Source of the DNA: Desulfobacterium sp. | GTDB taxonomy: Bacteria; Desulfobacterota; Desulfobacteria; Desulfobacterales; Desulfobacteraceae | Assembly (NCBI GenBank): GCA_016342325.1 | Contig: JAEINR010000027.1 | Span: 1 to 59,235, forward strand | Direction of reading: 5' to 3' | DNA: 59,235 nucleotides | In this document: positions 38,424-48,077 of the stretch, piece by piece | Position numbering within the stretch: the first letter of the stretch is position 1 | Layout of the letters: each line of letters starts with the position of its first letter | Position numbers and translations under genes: made by a program | The notes under the pieces: model-generated | The model's database searches: none | What the model saw: only the letters and a program-made list of their open reading frames with translations | What the model was told of the DNA's origin: nothing

Positions 38424-39860
38424 TTATTTTTTGTCGGCCAAATCCCGGGTAGCAGCCTCTACGATTTCGTCAATCCCTGCCTCTACCGCTTTATCAAGGA
38501 GGGGTTCCTGCTCTTTTTCCATGAGCAGGCGCACCTTTTCAAGGGCGATGGCATGGATATCCTTGGAGCCGTTCTGCTCCCATCTTTCCCAGTTATTGTG
38601 ATCAAACACATCGGAATGGAGCAGCTCTTTTCTGAAATTTTTAAATGTATGCTTGTGGCCAAGAAAGTTTCCGGCAGGCCCGATCTCATCGATGACATCA
38701 AGGGCAAGGGTGCTTTCATTGACATCAAGATCCCTGAGGGCGTGGCGAATGGAGGCCATGGATTCGTTACAAAAAACAAGGTCGGCATAATCCACCACCA
38801 TATCCGTATCCAGTTGCATGGAGTCCATGATGTCGGAAACAAAGGAGGAGAGGGTCCCCACCATGCCGGTTTCAAACCCGGCCTGGGCGTCCAGCACCTT
38901 AGAGTCCCTGAGCATGGACGGCATTCGAATGGGCATATCAAGGGAGAGTCCCATCTGGCCCATGCAGACCTTTAACACGGCAAACTCGGGACCGGCCATG
39001 GAGATGTTGGAGGTCTTCATGTTCATGCCCCGGGCAAAGCTTGTATACACCACCGGTGCGCCCGGGTTTACCAGCTGGGAAAGGGTAATGCAGGCGAGGA
39101 TTTCCGCATGGGCCTGGGCAACGGTGGCTGCGATGGTTACAGGTGATGTGGTGCCAAGGATGGGACCGGAACTGAGCATGATGGGAATCTTGTGGCGATT
39201 CATCTCAATCATTGCCTCCAGGGACACCGTGTCCATATCCAGGGGGGGAATGGTCAGCACCCAGCCGGAGATAAAAGGCCTTTCCAGAAACTTTTCCTTG
39301 CTGCCGCAGGCAAGGGCGCCCATTTCAATGGCATCCAGCACGCCCCGGTATCCATAGACCCCACCGGTGATATGCTTGGTGGTATTTTTCATGCAAGTGG
39401 CCCAGGTGTACCAGTCGTTGGTGGCACCGGGAACCTCCTGGGGCGTGACAAGCCCGCCGTTGACGGCAACGCACTCCATCTGATCCGCCAGCCGGACAAG
39501 CTTTGCAAGATCGTCATTGGTGGCCGATCGTTTCTCACCGGAATAGGGATCCATGACACTGGTGGCCATGGTCATGCAGGCAAGGGAAGGCAAGTGGTCC
39601 ACAAAGCCTTTATCATGCTTTGGATCCCGGCCGTACAGGACAACATCTTTTCGTTTGGGAACGGTCTTCAGGGCGGCTTCCACCAACTGGGCATCGATTT
39701 TTACAACATTCTTATCATCGATGCGGGCACCTGCGTTTTCAAATATTTCCAACGCTTCTTTTGCAGGAAAACGCATACCGGTTTGACTTAAAATTTTCAA
39801 AGAACTTTCATGAATGCTCTGGATCTCTTCCTTTGAAAGGAACTGAACTTGTGGCTTCAC
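38424..39860 (-). CDS. MttB-family glycine betaine methyltransferase (MtgB-like)
   Basis: The 478-residue TIM-barrel enzyme belongs to the trimethylamine methyltransferase superfamily. The frame is open without an internal TAG, so unlike true MttB it has no pyrrolysine; such members (MtgB) demethylate glycine betaine to dimethylglycine. Family segments are LKILSQTGMRFPAKEAL, HITGGVYGYRGVLDAIEMG, LSSGPILGTTSPVTIAATV and HKHTFKNFRKEL. It sits between the GntR regulator and the BCCT transporter, with corrinoid and methyl-THF genes in the same cluster. Other quaternary amines remain possible substrates. Confidence 0.9.
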   Translation of the reverse strand: MKPQVQFLSKEEIQSIHESSLKILSQTGMRFPAKEALEIFENAGARIDDKNVVKIDAQLVEAALKTVPKRKDVVLYGRDPKHDKGFVDHLPSLACMTMATSVMDPYSGEKRSATNDDLAKLVRLADQMECVAVNGGLVTPQEVPGATNDWYTWATCMKNTTKHITGGVYGYRGVLDAIEMGALACGSKEKFLERPFISGWVLTIPPLDMDTVSLEAMIEMNRHKIPIMLSSGPILGTTSPVTIAATVAQAHAEILACITLSQLVNPGAPVVYTSFARGMNMKTSNISMAGPEFAVLKVCMGQMGLSLDMPIRMPSMLRDSKVLDAQAGFETGMVGTLSSFVSDIMDSMQLDTDMVVDYADLVFCNESMASIRHALRDLDVNESTLALDVIDEIGPAGNFLGHKHTFKNFRKELLHSDVFDHNNWERWEQNGSKDIHAIALEKVRLLMEKEQEPLLDKAVEAGIDEIVEAATRDLADKK

Positions 39861-39899
39861 TCTAAAATCTCCTTCTATTTATCATGCATTGCGTTGAGT

Positions 39900-39921
39900 T
39901 ACCCAAACCATATGATGGGTA
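39900..39921. promoter_or_regulatory. Inverted repeat upstream of the methyltransferase gene
   Basis: TACCCA (39900-39905) and TGGGTA (39916-39921) flank ten bases in the 65-base gap between the GntR gene and the methyltransferase gene. It may be an operator or weak stem. Confidence 0.3.
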
Positions 39922-39925
39922 GCTG

Positions 39926-40588
39926 TTATTTATCCAAATTCACCTCTACGGCCTTTTTGACCAGGGCCAAATGCTTGGAAATGGCCCCTTCGACCTGGGA
40001 TTCATCTGCGCTCTCCAAAGCCGTGACAATGGCTTCATGCTCCCGGATCACACAATCATAGCGATTTCCGGCCATTATGACGCTGGCCCCCATGAGATGG
40101 CAGAGATCTTGAAAATTATTGGCAATGGCAAGCAGTCGTTTATTGTCTGCCAGCTTAAAGAAATAGTTATGAAATTCCCGGTCGCTGTGCATGAACCGAT
40201 GGTAATCATTGGTTGCTGCGGCCTTGTATTGTTCGGCAATAAACGCCTTGAGACGTTCCAGGCTCTCCGGGGTGATCGTGGTGGCTATTTTTTTTCCGAC
40301 CACGGTCTCCACCATCTGGCGAAGTTCAAATATCTCTTCCACATCCAGGAGGGTATAAGAGGAAATAATAAAGCCCTTGCGGGGCAGAAATGTGACCATA
40401 CCCTGGGAGGCAAGTTTTAGCAGGGCTTCCCTGACAGGTGTCCTGGAAAGGCCCAGTTCCTGGGCCACAGCCATCTCGTTGTAGACGATATCCTGTTTTA
40501 ACTGGAACGAAAGTATGGATTCCCGGAGGGCATCATAGGCAATTGCTGAAAGCGGGGCAGGTTTATTTATTTTCGTAAGTTTTGTCAT
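39926..40588 (-). CDS. GntR-family (FCD domain) transcription regulator
   Basis: The 220-residue protein has an N-terminal winged helix (about 12-75; VAQELGLSRTPVREALLKLA is the recognition part) and a helical FCD ligand-binding domain (85-215) with the metal-binding pattern FELRQMVE and HSDREFHNYFF. It is the first gene of the betaine cluster and probably controls it in response to betaine or a product. A perfect palindrome 36 bases upstream is a likely self-operator. Confidence 0.92.
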   Translation of the reverse strand: MTKLTKINKPAPLSAIAYDALRESILSFQLKQDIVYNEMAVAQELGLSRTPVREALLKLASQGMVTFLPRKGFIISSYTLLDVEEIFELRQMVETVVGKKIATTITPESLERLKAFIAEQYKAAATNDYHRFMHSDREFHNYFFKLADNKRLLAIANNFQDLCHLMGASVIMAGNRYDCVIREHEAIVTALESADESQVEGAISKHLALVKKAVEVNLDK

Positions 40589-40623
40589 TATCCATCCTTA
40601 CATTATTAACTTTACGTTATACA

Positions 40624-40637
40624 TGTAATATATTACA
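40624..40637. promoter_or_regulatory. Palindromic operator candidate upstream of gntR-type gene
   Basis: TGTAATATATTACA is a perfect 14-base palindrome, 36 bases before the regulator start. Its TGT...ACA ends resemble operators of FadR/FCD-type GntR proteins. Confidence 0.5.
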
Positions 40638-40800
40638 AGCAATTCAGAGTCAACCATTTTTATTATTTTTCGATGGTTCAGCCCCCTCCCCTCTCTGGAA
40701 TCAGGGGTCCTAGGTTAAATTTCAATGTTCCGCCGGGAACGCCCCAACCTGGGCAAAGCAACGGTGGGGAATGAACTGGCGTGAACGGCATGCAAACGAA

Positions 40801-42291
40801 TCAGCTGACCGATTCTATCTGCTCGATGAGATCGTTGAAGATAAAGTGGTGAAAGGGAAGAAAAACGTACCAGTAAAACTTGCCCCAGACCCCCCTTGGA
40901 TGGAAATAGGCGGTCACCGTGAGAATGTTTCCCATGCCCTTGGGCTTGACCGTGAACTCCAGCCAAGCGAACCCTGGCACCTGCATCTCGGCCCGCAACA
41001 ACAGGTGTTCGTCATAGGTGATGCGCTCCACCCGCCAAAAATCAATCACATCATTGACCCGCAACACCCCGGACCGCTTCCGCCCCCTTGCGGTGCCCAC
41101 CCCGAACATGATCCGGTCCCCCATCCCCCGAAGCTTCCAGAGCAGATTGCTGTTGAACCACCCCCTGTCCCCGCCCACCCGGCACACGGAACGAAAAATG
41201 GCCCGGGCCGGCTTGGTGCTGGGAATGGCGTTGGAACAAATATAGAGGGGCGGCCGGGGAAGGTGATGGAGCTTCACGGCCAAAGAATGGTTCCTGGGAT
41301 AGGCATCGGACCACCGGGTGGTTACAGTTCTGAGGTCCTCCCTGGCAAGGGCCCGTTTCAGGGCATCCCGGTAGGGAACCAGGTCGAAATGAATCACCTG
41401 GCGGATGTGATGATCCTGGCACACCACCTCGTTGCCGATCCCCTCCAAAAGACAAGAGGTGATGGTGGCCGGTACCGGGGTGATGAGACTCACAAGGTAG
41501 GCGTTGAAGCCGACGCTTTGAAAGGGAGAGGGGAGGAACCACTGTTTTCGTTCCAGGATTTCAGCCATGATCCGAATCATCTGGCCGTAGGTCAGGATGT
41601 CCGGTCCACCAATGTCAAAGGAGCGGCCCGATGTTTCCGGGGTTTCCAGCACCCCCACCAGATATTTGATCACATCCCGGATACCCAGGGGCTGGCACTT
41701 TGTCCGGGTCCAGGCGGGCATGAGCACCAGGGGGGCATCCTGGACAAGGGCCTTGATGATCTCATAGGCGGCAGAGCCCGACCCCACGATGACGGCGGCC
41801 CTTAGGACGGTCACCGGCACCCTTCCCTGGCGCAGCTCAGCCGCCACCTGGTTCCGGCTCCTCAGGTGCCGGGAAAGGGCATCCTGGGAATCGCCGAGGC
41901 CGCCAAGGTAAATGATCCGCGTTACCCCTTGAGCCTGGGCAGCGTTCCTGAAATTGACGGCGGCCATGATCTCCACGGCCTCCAGATCATCCGGCCCAAG
42001 GAGCAGGGAATGGATCAGGTAAAAGGCCGTGTCAACACCCTTGAGGGCATCATTGAGGCAGGGAACGCTCAGGGCGTCCCCGACCACGATCTCGGCATCC
42101 GGCCACCGCTCCCCATGCTCTGGGGAGCGCACCCTCACCATAATACGCACCCGGTACCCCCTGGCCATCAGCTCCGTGACCAGCCGTCCCCCGATGTAGC
42201 CGGTGGCACCGGTGACCAGGATCGTGCCCAGGGACCTGTCGGGCTCGGTGGGAAGATCATGGCAAAATAGCCTTGTATCATAACGGTCCAT
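40801..42291 (-). CDS. SDR-type NAD(P)-binding protein with DUF2867 domain
   Basis: The 496-residue protein has an atypical short-chain dehydrogenase domain: ILVTGATGYIGGRLVTELM (about 23-41), then RIIYLGGLGDS and AAVIVGSGSAAYEIIKALV. A C-terminal DUF2867 domain (about 340-490; LRVNDVIDFWRVERI and FHPRGVWGKFYWYVFLPFH) follows. This fusion is common in bacteria but its substrate is unknown. GGAG precedes the ATG at the end of the metallo-hydrolase gene, and only three bases separate the two, so they are co-transcribed. Confidence 0.87.
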   Translation of the reverse strand: MDRYDTRLFCHDLPTEPDRSLGTILVTGATGYIGGRLVTELMARGYRVRIMVRVRSPEHGERWPDAEIVVGDALSVPCLNDALKGVDTAFYLIHSLLLGPDDLEAVEIMAAVNFRNAAQAQGVTRIIYLGGLGDSQDALSRHLRSRNQVAAELRQGRVPVTVLRAAVIVGSGSAAYEIIKALVQDAPLVLMPAWTRTKCQPLGIRDVIKYLVGVLETPETSGRSFDIGGPDILTYGQMIRIMAEILERKQWFLPSPFQSVGFNAYLVSLITPVPATITSCLLEGIGNEVVCQDHHIRQVIHFDLVPYRDALKRALAREDLRTVTTRWSDAYPRNHSLAVKLHHLPRPPLYICSNAIPSTKPARAIFRSVCRVGGDRGWFNSNLLWKLRGMGDRIMFGVGTARGRKRSGVLRVNDVIDFWRVERITYDEHLLLRAEMQVPGFAWLEFTVKPKGMGNILTVTAYFHPRGVWGKFYWYVFLPFHHFIFNDLIEQIESVS

Positions 42292-42294
42292 GTA

Positions 42295-43113
42295 TCATAT
42301 CTCCAGTGACCGGTTGGGGTTCAGAAACACCACATCGGCTTTTGGCCAGCTTGTGGACACAGCCCGGACAAACCCGTCCATATCAAGAAAGGGCAGGACC
42401 GGAAAACCTGGCCCCGACCCCAGGGGGCGGGAAAAATCATCATAATGAAAGGGAACAATGATCTTGGGTTTCACCAGCCGGGGAAGCGTTGTAACATAGT
42501 CCGGCGAGCGCTTCCAGCCGGGAACGCACATGAACAGTACGTCACAGGTGTGACCGTCCACTGCGTGCAAGTCAACCCCTGCGCTTCCGGCATGGATAAT
42601 CGTGGTTCCGTTGATCACAAGTTTAGGCATGAACATGGTGCCAAGGCCATAACCCGGGGCCTTCATGGGAAGCCGGGTGCAGCCATTGATCTCTCCGGGA
42701 TAGGGAACCCGTCCCAACATCACCCTGCCGTGGGCGGACAAAATCATGGTGACCGATATATCATGGTCAAGGGCCACGGTCTCCCCCCCCTGGCAGACCG
42801 TTACCCTAGGGGTCGTGCCATGGCAGGCCAGGAGGGTGTCCAGGCTTTTGCTGCCCACCACCGGCCCCCGGCAAAAGGGAAGGATCCCGGGGAGATCCAG
42901 CGCATGGTCAAAATGGGTGTGGCCGGCGACCATGCCGGCAATACTGCCGTCCCGGTCTTGGACAAAGGACTGCACCGCGCTTTTGTCAGAAACAAGGGCC
43001 TTGAAAAGAATGGAGAACTTGCTGAGGCGGGACACATAGGGATCCACCAGAAAAGTTCGTCCCCCCAGGTCGAATTCAAGACCGGCCGCCCCTGTCCAGC
43101 GTATCTTGATCAT
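42295..43113 (-). CDS. Metallo-beta-lactamase fold hydrolase
   Basis: The 272-residue cytosolic protein has the MBL metal motif GHTHFDHALD (HxHxDH), followed by GSKSLDTLLACHG, VILSAHG-like SAHGRVMLG, INGTTIIHAGSAGVD with a ligand His, and a late KIIVPFHYDDF. The layout is like UlaG-type or beta-lactamase-superfamily hydrolases of unknown substrate. It lies nine bases after the YchF-like gene and three before the SDR gene, so the three form one operon. Confidence 0.85.
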   Translation of the reverse strand: MIKIRWTGAAGLEFDLGGRTFLVDPYVSRLSKFSILFKALVSDKSAVQSFVQDRDGSIAGMVAGHTHFDHALDLPGILPFCRGPVVGSKSLDTLLACHGTTPRVTVCQGGETVALDHDISVTMILSAHGRVMLGRVPYPGEINGCTRLPMKAPGYGLGTMFMPKLVINGTTIIHAGSAGVDLHAVDGHTCDVLFMCVPGWKRSPDYVTTLPRLVKPKIIVPFHYDDFSRPLGSGPGFPVLPFLDMDGFVRAVSTSWPKADVVFLNPNRSLEI

Positions 43114-43122
43114 GATCCCTCC

Positions 43123-44193
43123 CTAGACCTTGAACCGTATATTAAGGATGTCCCCATCAACCACCACGTAATCCTTTCCCTGGAGATAAAGCTTGCCCGC
43201 CTTTTTAAGCGCCGCCTCGGACCCCAACGCCATGAGCTCGTCATACTTGATCACCTCGGCCCGGATAAACCCCCGCTCCAGGTCCGAGTGGATCACGCCC
43301 GCGGCCTTTGGCGCCGTTGATGCCGCCCTCACCAGCCACTGCCTCACCTCGTCCTCGCCAACGGTAAAAAACGACACCAGGCCCAGGGCCTTGAGGCAGA
43401 GCCCGGTCAAGAGGCCAAGGGCGGTTTCTTCAATGCCGAGTTCCCGGAGGAACTCCTCCTTCTCCTCCTCAAGGTCAAGGAGCGCAATCTCCGATTCCAC
43501 CTTGGCCGACACCTGCATGGCCTCCATTTTGTGGGGGCCGCACAGCGCCTTGAGCTGGGAAAGCAGGGCGGTGTCCTTGAGCGCCTCCTCCGAGACGTTG
43601 AGGGCAAGAATCATCTCCTTTCGGGTGATAAAAGGGTAACTGCGGATCAACAGCTCATCCTCCAAAGAGAAATCCATGAGCCTCAACGGCTTTTCCTGCT
43701 CCAGGTGGGCGAGCATCCGCTCCATAAGGGCAAGCTCCCTCACCTGATCCTCATCCTTGATCTTCTTTATCATCTCCCGGATACGGGCGATCCGTTTTTC
43801 AACAAAAATCTGATCGTGGAGGAGCAGTTCCTGGTTGACCATTTCCGCATCCCGAAGGGCATCCACCGCCCCCTGGGCATGGTAGACCGCCTCGTCCTCA
43901 AAGGCCCTGACCACATGGCAGATGGCGTCCATGTCAACGATATCCCTGAAAACGTCTCCCCGGGCGATGGTCTCCTGCTCGATCTTGGGGAGCAGCACCA
44001 AATCCACCCTTGCCCTTGCCTCTTGTTTGGGCGAATACAGGGTAACCAGTTTGTCGAACCGTTTATCAAGAATATCTGCCGTGCCGGGCACGGGCTTTGG
44101 CCCACCCGACTTTTCCTTCACTTCACTGCCCGTAAGAATCTGAAACAGGGTCTTTTTTCCTGTCTGGGGAAGCCCAATAATGCCAACCTTCAT
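43123..44193 (-). CDS. Divergent YchF/OLA1-like GTPase with TGS domain
   Basis: The 356-residue protein follows the YchF layout: P-loop GLPQTGKKT (7-15), a coiled-coil insert (about 130-190), the NVSEE segment in place of NKxD, and a well-kept C-terminal TGS domain (VIHSDLERGFIRAEVIKYDE, GKDYVVVDGDILNIRF). The P-loop differs from the usual GLPNVGKST, and the switch II DIAGL motif reads DLVLLPK, losing the glycine. It may therefore bind nucleotide differently from housekeeping YchF. It heads an operon with MBL and SDR genes. Confidence 0.85.
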   Translation of the reverse strand: MKVGIIGLPQTGKKTLFQILTGSEVKEKSGGPKPVPGTADILDKRFDKLVTLYSPKQEARARVDLVLLPKIEQETIARGDVFRDIVDMDAICHVVRAFEDEAVYHAQGAVDALRDAEMVNQELLLHDQIFVEKRIARIREMIKKIKDEDQVRELALMERMLAHLEQEKPLRLMDFSLEDELLIRSYPFITRKEMILALNVSEEALKDTALLSQLKALCGPHKMEAMQVSAKVESEIALLDLEEEKEEFLRELGIEETALGLLTGLCLKALGLVSFFTVGEDEVRQWLVRAASTAPKAAGVIHSDLERGFIRAEVIKYDELMALGSEAALKKAGKLYLQGKDYVVVDGDILNIRFKV

Positions 44194-44583
44194 CCTAGCG
44201 CCATCCTTTTCTGGTTGATCGAAAAGTAGTCACAACCGGTTTTATAGATATTCGCACTTAAGCTGATGCTCACTTTACCTTTTATAGTAAGAAATGATAT
44301 CAATTCATATGCGAAGACCTATGCTCCAGGGAATCGATGCTACTTTTCTGAAGTTTAAGAAGAAACTCAAGCCCGGGTCGTCCACGAAACAATTGCTTTC
44401 CCGTAAAATATCGTCATTATACCAGATTGGGCCGGGTCGTTCAATTCTTTAACCAACTGTGATATTATAACCTGGGCAAGGCAGAACCGAAGAAGTTTTC
44501 TGATTCTCTTGCCCAAATAACACGAAAATCAGAGTTAAGAAGCGAATAGTAATTTTTCATCAACGTTCAGAGGAGGAATACCC
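44194..44583. other. Divergent intergenic region with a dispersed repeat
   Basis: No gene is seen. The stretch holds promoters for both flanking genes, without a clear motif, and an inverted-repeat element at 44461-44520 listed separately. AGAGGAGGAAT at the right end is the ribosome site of the next gene. Confidence 0.5.
44461..44520 (-). repeat. Dispersed palindromic repeat, copy 1
   Basis: TGGGCAAG (44473-44480) and CTTGCCCA (44508-44515) form the stem, with inner AGAA/TTCT. The minus strand here is similar to the plus strand at 53890-53940 (shared GGCAAGAGAATCAGAAAAC). Both lie in intergenic DNA, so this looks like a REP-type or miniature mobile repeat. Confidence 0.6.
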
Positions 44584-45372
44584 ATGAAGTGCCACGAAAT
44601 AGACTATGAGATCTTTGGAAACGATATGCAGACCGTGGAGGTGGAGCTGGACCCCAACGAAACCGTGGTTGCCGAGGCAGGTGCCATGAACTGGATGGAG
44701 GAGGGCATCTCCTTTGAGACGAAAATGGGGGACGGCTCCCAGCCGGACAAGGGGCTCTTCGGCAAACTCCTGGACAGCGGAAAACGGATGGTCACCGGCG
44801 AATCCCTGTTCATCACCCACTTTACCAACCAGTCAAACACAAAAAGCCGGGTGGCCTTTGGCGCTCCCTACCCTGGCAAGATCGTTCCCTTGGACATGGC
44901 ACAGGAAGGTGGAGAGATCCTCTGCCAAAAGGACGCTTTTTTATGTGCAGCCCTTGGCACCGAGATCTCCATCGCCTTTACCAAACGCCTGGGGGCCGGA
45001 TTTTTCGGCGGCGAAGGGTTTATTCTCCAGCGGTTAAAGGGAGACGGCATGGCCTTTGTCCACGGGGGCGGCACCATCGTCAAAAAAGAGCTGAACAACG
45101 AAACCATCCGGGTGGATACCGGCTGCATCCTGGGATTCTCCTCCGGAATCGACTACGACATCCAGCGGGCGGGCAACCTCAAGTCCATGTTCTTCGGAGG
45201 CGAGGGGCTCTTCCTTGCAACCCTGGGGGGAACGGGTACAGTCTATCTTCAGACCCTGCCCCTCTCACGGCTGGCCGACCGCATCCTCCAGCACGCACCT
45301 GCCGCAGGCGGAACAGACAAGGGGGAAGGCTCGGTCCTGGGGGGAATCGGACGGCTGTTCGACGGCGATTAG
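44584..45372 (+). CDS. AIM24/TIGR00266-family protein
   Basis: The 262-residue protein is a beta-rich TIGR00266/AIM24 member: [67 protein letters not shown] and [17 protein letters not shown] with repeated GGEG turns. The family resembles a tryptophan-RNA-binding-attenuator-like fold by annotation, and has no proven enzyme activity. AGAGGAGGAAT precedes the ATG. It stands alone before the chemoreceptor cluster. Confidence 0.9.
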   Translation: MKCHEIDYEIFGNDMQTVEVELDPNETVVAEAGAMNWMEEGISFETKMGDGSQPDKGLFGKLLDSGKRMVTGESLFITHFTNQSNTKSRVAFGAPYPGKIVPLDMAQEGGEILCQKDAFLCAALGTEISIAFTKRLGAGFFGGEGFILQRLKGDGMAFVHGGGTIVKKELNNETIRVDTGCILGFSSGIDYDIQRAGNLKSMFFGGEGLFLATLGGTGTVYLQTLPLSRLADRILQHAPAAGGTDKGEGSVLGGIGRLFDGD

Positions 45373-45611
45373 GACCGGTCATAGAGATCACGGGTTCTTT
45401 CACCGAAGATTACCCTTAGTTTTACCTTTGATTTTAATCGACCATGGACTTTATAAGTAAAAGCCTGTATTAAAAATACCACATTGTGTCACAATAACCG
45501 TCTCTTTGAAAATTTGTGAACAACACTTTCGACAGATCTGACCACCACAAGACCATGCCCCCTGTTTTTACATCTGAATCTATTGATAACGCCCCCATCA
45601 ACCATAAATTT

Positions 45612-45637
45612 GGACAAAGCCTGCACAGGCTTTGTCC
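45612..45637. promoter_or_regulatory. Perfect 12-bp inverted repeat before chemoreceptor 1
   Basis: GGACAAAGCCTG and CAGGCTTTGTCC flank two bases (CA). It ends 25 bases before the start codon of the first tandem receptor and is absent upstream of the other two. It may be an operator or an mRNA structure just before AGGAGAG. Confidence 0.6.
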
Positions 45638-45661
45638 TGAAACAATCAAGAGGAGAGTTCG

Positions 45662-47722
45662 ATGATTAAAAAAATGGGTTTAAAGGGAAAACTGTTGTTA
45701 TCCATCTGCACGATTTTGTTTGTGGCCCTGGCCATCTCAAACTATGTGATCACAAGCAAAACCTATTCAACCTCAAAGAAGGTGGCCATGGAGAAAACCG
45801 AAACCATGGCCGCCCTCTATGCCACCCAGATCCAGCTTGAGCTTGACGTGGCCCTGGATTCGGCAAGAACCCTGGCTGAAATTTTTTCAGGATTAAAGGC
45901 CCAGGAGAGTATGCCTGAACGAAATATACTGATCCGGATGATGAAGGACATGCTGGTGGATAATCCCGGTTTTCTCGGTGTATGGGTCGTGATGGAGCCC
46001 AACGTGCTGGACGGCATGGACACAGATTTTGCCAACGCCGACGGCCACGGTCCGGAAGGCCGGTTCGTTCCCTACTGGAACCGGGTGGGGGGAATCCACC
46101 TGGAGGCCTGCAGCAACCCAGATGACGGCACCACCGAAGGGTACTATACGAAACCCAAGGCATTGGGCAAGGAGGTGGTACTGGAACCGGCAGCCTATGA
46201 GATCGGCGGCCAGCAGGTGACCGTTGTCAGCACCTGTGTTCCGATTAAATTCCAGAACCAGGTCATCGGTGTCACCGGCATTGATTTTTCCATGGAGGCC
46301 ATGGCGGACCTGGTACTGAAGATCAAACCCTATACCAGCGGTTACGGTGCCTTGACAACGGAAACCGGCGTCATTGTTGCCCACCCCAAAAAAGACCTTG
46401 TCGGCAAGAACGTCAAGGAGTTCATATCCCCGGCCACCTACGACAGCATCACCCGGGGCGAATCTGCAGTTGAAGAGCGCCTGTCGGCCAAGACCGGCAA
46501 GAAAAATGTTTTTGTATTTGCCCCCATCACCCCGGGCAGGACCGGGGTTGCCTGGACCATCGCCGTGGCCGTCCCCCTGGATGAGATCATGGCAGAGGCG
46601 CGCTCCCTTCGCAACATCAGCATCCTCATCGCCATGATCACCCTTGTTATTTTAGTGGGTGCCATCTATTTCCTGGCAGGCGCCATCATCGTCAACCCCG
46701 TGAACCAGGTTGTGGCAGGCCTCTATGACATTGCCGAGGGCGAAGGGGACACCACCAAACGGCTCCAAGTGATGTCCGGGGATGAAATCGGGGAGCTTGC
46801 CAAGGCATTCAACCTGTTCATGGGAAAACTCCAGGATCTCATCAAAACCGTTACCACAGATACCTTTACCATCGATGATTCAGCCGCCTCCCTGGTTGAG
46901 ATTGCAGGCGTCATGTCTTCGGGGGCCAATGACACCTCCGAGAAATCCAGTGCAGTGGCCACTGCCACCGAAGAGATGACCTCGAACATCAGCTCAGTGG
47001 CCGCCGCCATGGAAGAGGCCTCCGCCAACATCAACATGGTGGCCTCTGCCACGGAAGAGATGACCTCCACCATCAACGAGATTGCCGGCAACTCGGAAAA
47101 GGCCAGAAGCATCAGTGAAGATGCCGTGAAAAAGGCAGCCAACGCCAGCGCCTCCATGGCAGAACTGGGGAAAGCGGCCCAGGAGATCGGCAAGGTGACC
47201 GAAACCATCAACGACATCTCCGAACAGACCAATCTTCTGGCCTTAAACGCCACCATTGAGGCGGCCAGGGCCGGGGAGGCGGGCAAGGGATTTGCCGTTG
47301 TCGCCTCCGAGATTAAGGAACTGGCCCGGCAAACAGCCGATGCCACCCGGGAGATCCAGGGAAAAATCAATGGCGTCCAGTCCACGGCCCAGGGAACGGT
47401 GTCGGAGATCCAGGAGGTCAGCACTGTGATCGGTGATATGAACGACATCGTCTCCACCATCGCCTCGGCCGTTGAGCAGCAGTCCATCGCCACCACCGAA
47501 ATCAGCGAGAACATCAGCAACGCCTCCACCGGCGTCAGCGAGGTCGGGGAAAACATGAGCCAGGTGAGCGCCGCCTCCGATGAAATAGCCAGCGAAATTG
47601 CCTATGTAAACACTGCTGCCGAGGAGATATCCAGCAGCAGCGGCCAGGTCAATGACAAGGCCGTTGGCCTCTCGGAGCTTGCCAGCAAGCTCAAGGAGAT
47701 CCTGGGCACCTTTAAGGCCTGA
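45662..47722 (+). CDS. Methyl-accepting chemotaxis protein, tandem copy 1
   Basis: The 686-residue receptor has a membrane helix (about 10-30), a periplasmic double-Cache sensor (35-280; [32 protein letters not shown]), a second helix (about 315-340), HAMP ([11 protein letters not shown] near 375) and a signalling hairpin with [25 protein letters not shown] lies before the ATG. Signalling parts of the three tandem copies are nearly identical at DNA level while the sensor parts differ. There is no C-terminal tether peptide. Ligand unknown; similarity to the receptor in the betaine cluster is clear but lower. Confidence 0.95.
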   Translation: MIKKMGLKGKLLLSICTILFVALAISNYVITSKTYSTSKKVAMEKTETMAALYATQIQLELDVALDSARTLAEIFSGLKAQESMPERNILIRMMKDMLVDNPGFLGVWVVMEPNVLDGMDTDFANADGHGPEGRFVPYWNRVGGIHLEACSNPDDGTTEGYYTKPKALGKEVVLEPAAYEIGGQQVTVVSTCVPIKFQNQVIGVTGIDFSMEAMADLVLKIKPYTSGYGALTTETGVIVAHPKKDLVGKNVKEFISPATYDSITRGESAVEERLSAKTGKKNVFVFAPITPGRTGVAWTIAVAVPLDEIMAEARSLRNISILIAMITLVILVGAIYFLAGAIIVNPVNQVVAGLYDIAEGEGDTTKRLQVMSGDEIGELAKAFNLFMGKLQDLIKTVTTDTFTIDDSAASLVEIAGVMSSGANDTSEKSSAVATATEEMTSNISSVAAAMEEASANINMVASATEEMTSTINEIAGNSEKARSISEDAVKKAANASASMAELGKAAQEIGKVTETINDISEQTNLLALNATIEAARAGEAGKGFAVVASEIKELARQTADATREIQGKINGVQSTAQGTVSEIQEVSTVIGDMNDIVSTIASAVEQQSIATTEISENISNASTGVSEVGENMSQVSAASDEIASEIAYVNTAAEEISSSSGQVNDKAVGLSELASKLKEILGTFKA

Positions 47723-47740
47723 CCCCCCTTTTTTCCTCAA

Positions 47741-47763
47741 GGCACCCCCGCCAAGGGGGTGCC
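47741..47763 (+). terminator. G+C hairpin after chemoreceptor 1
   Basis: GGCACCCCC and GGGGGTGCC enclose five bases, 18 bases after the stop. The same hairpin follows copy 2 at 50155-50177, so it was duplicated with the gene. No long T run follows, so it may be a weak terminator or a 3'-end protector. Confidence 0.55.
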
Positions 47764-48077
47764 ATCCTTCCCTGTCCCCCCCTCGTCCCCCCCTCTTAAA
47801 GAACCCTGTCAAACCCGAGGCGTCACCAGAAACAAGACGCTTTTCATTTCCTGACTATATTTCTATATAGTAATCGTATATACTTCCTGACTTTACTGAC
47901 TCTTTTATTTAATGACTACCCGTCACCAACTGAAGCACAGGAAATTTATGATAAAACATCAGAGAGGAGGCTGCCGGACTAAAAAGGACTTTTTCAGATA
48001 GACCCGACAAATTATAACAGCAACAATTGTCAGACAAATTCCTGATTACCAAGAAGAAGATTCTAGGAGAAATGAGT
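47764..48077. other. Gap between receptors 1 and 2
   Basis: No gene. The AT-rich part around 47855-47890 (ACTATATTTCTATATAGT) resembles 50270-50290 before copy 3 (TATATATACTTC shared type), a candidate common promoter region. An upstream TTG start for receptor 2 at 48027 is not supported. Confidence 0.4.

Noticed and set aside
38424-39860. Pyrrolysine (in-frame TAG) in the MttB-family gene
   Set aside because: The frame is uninterrupted from start to stop, so it belongs to the non-pyrrolysine branch.
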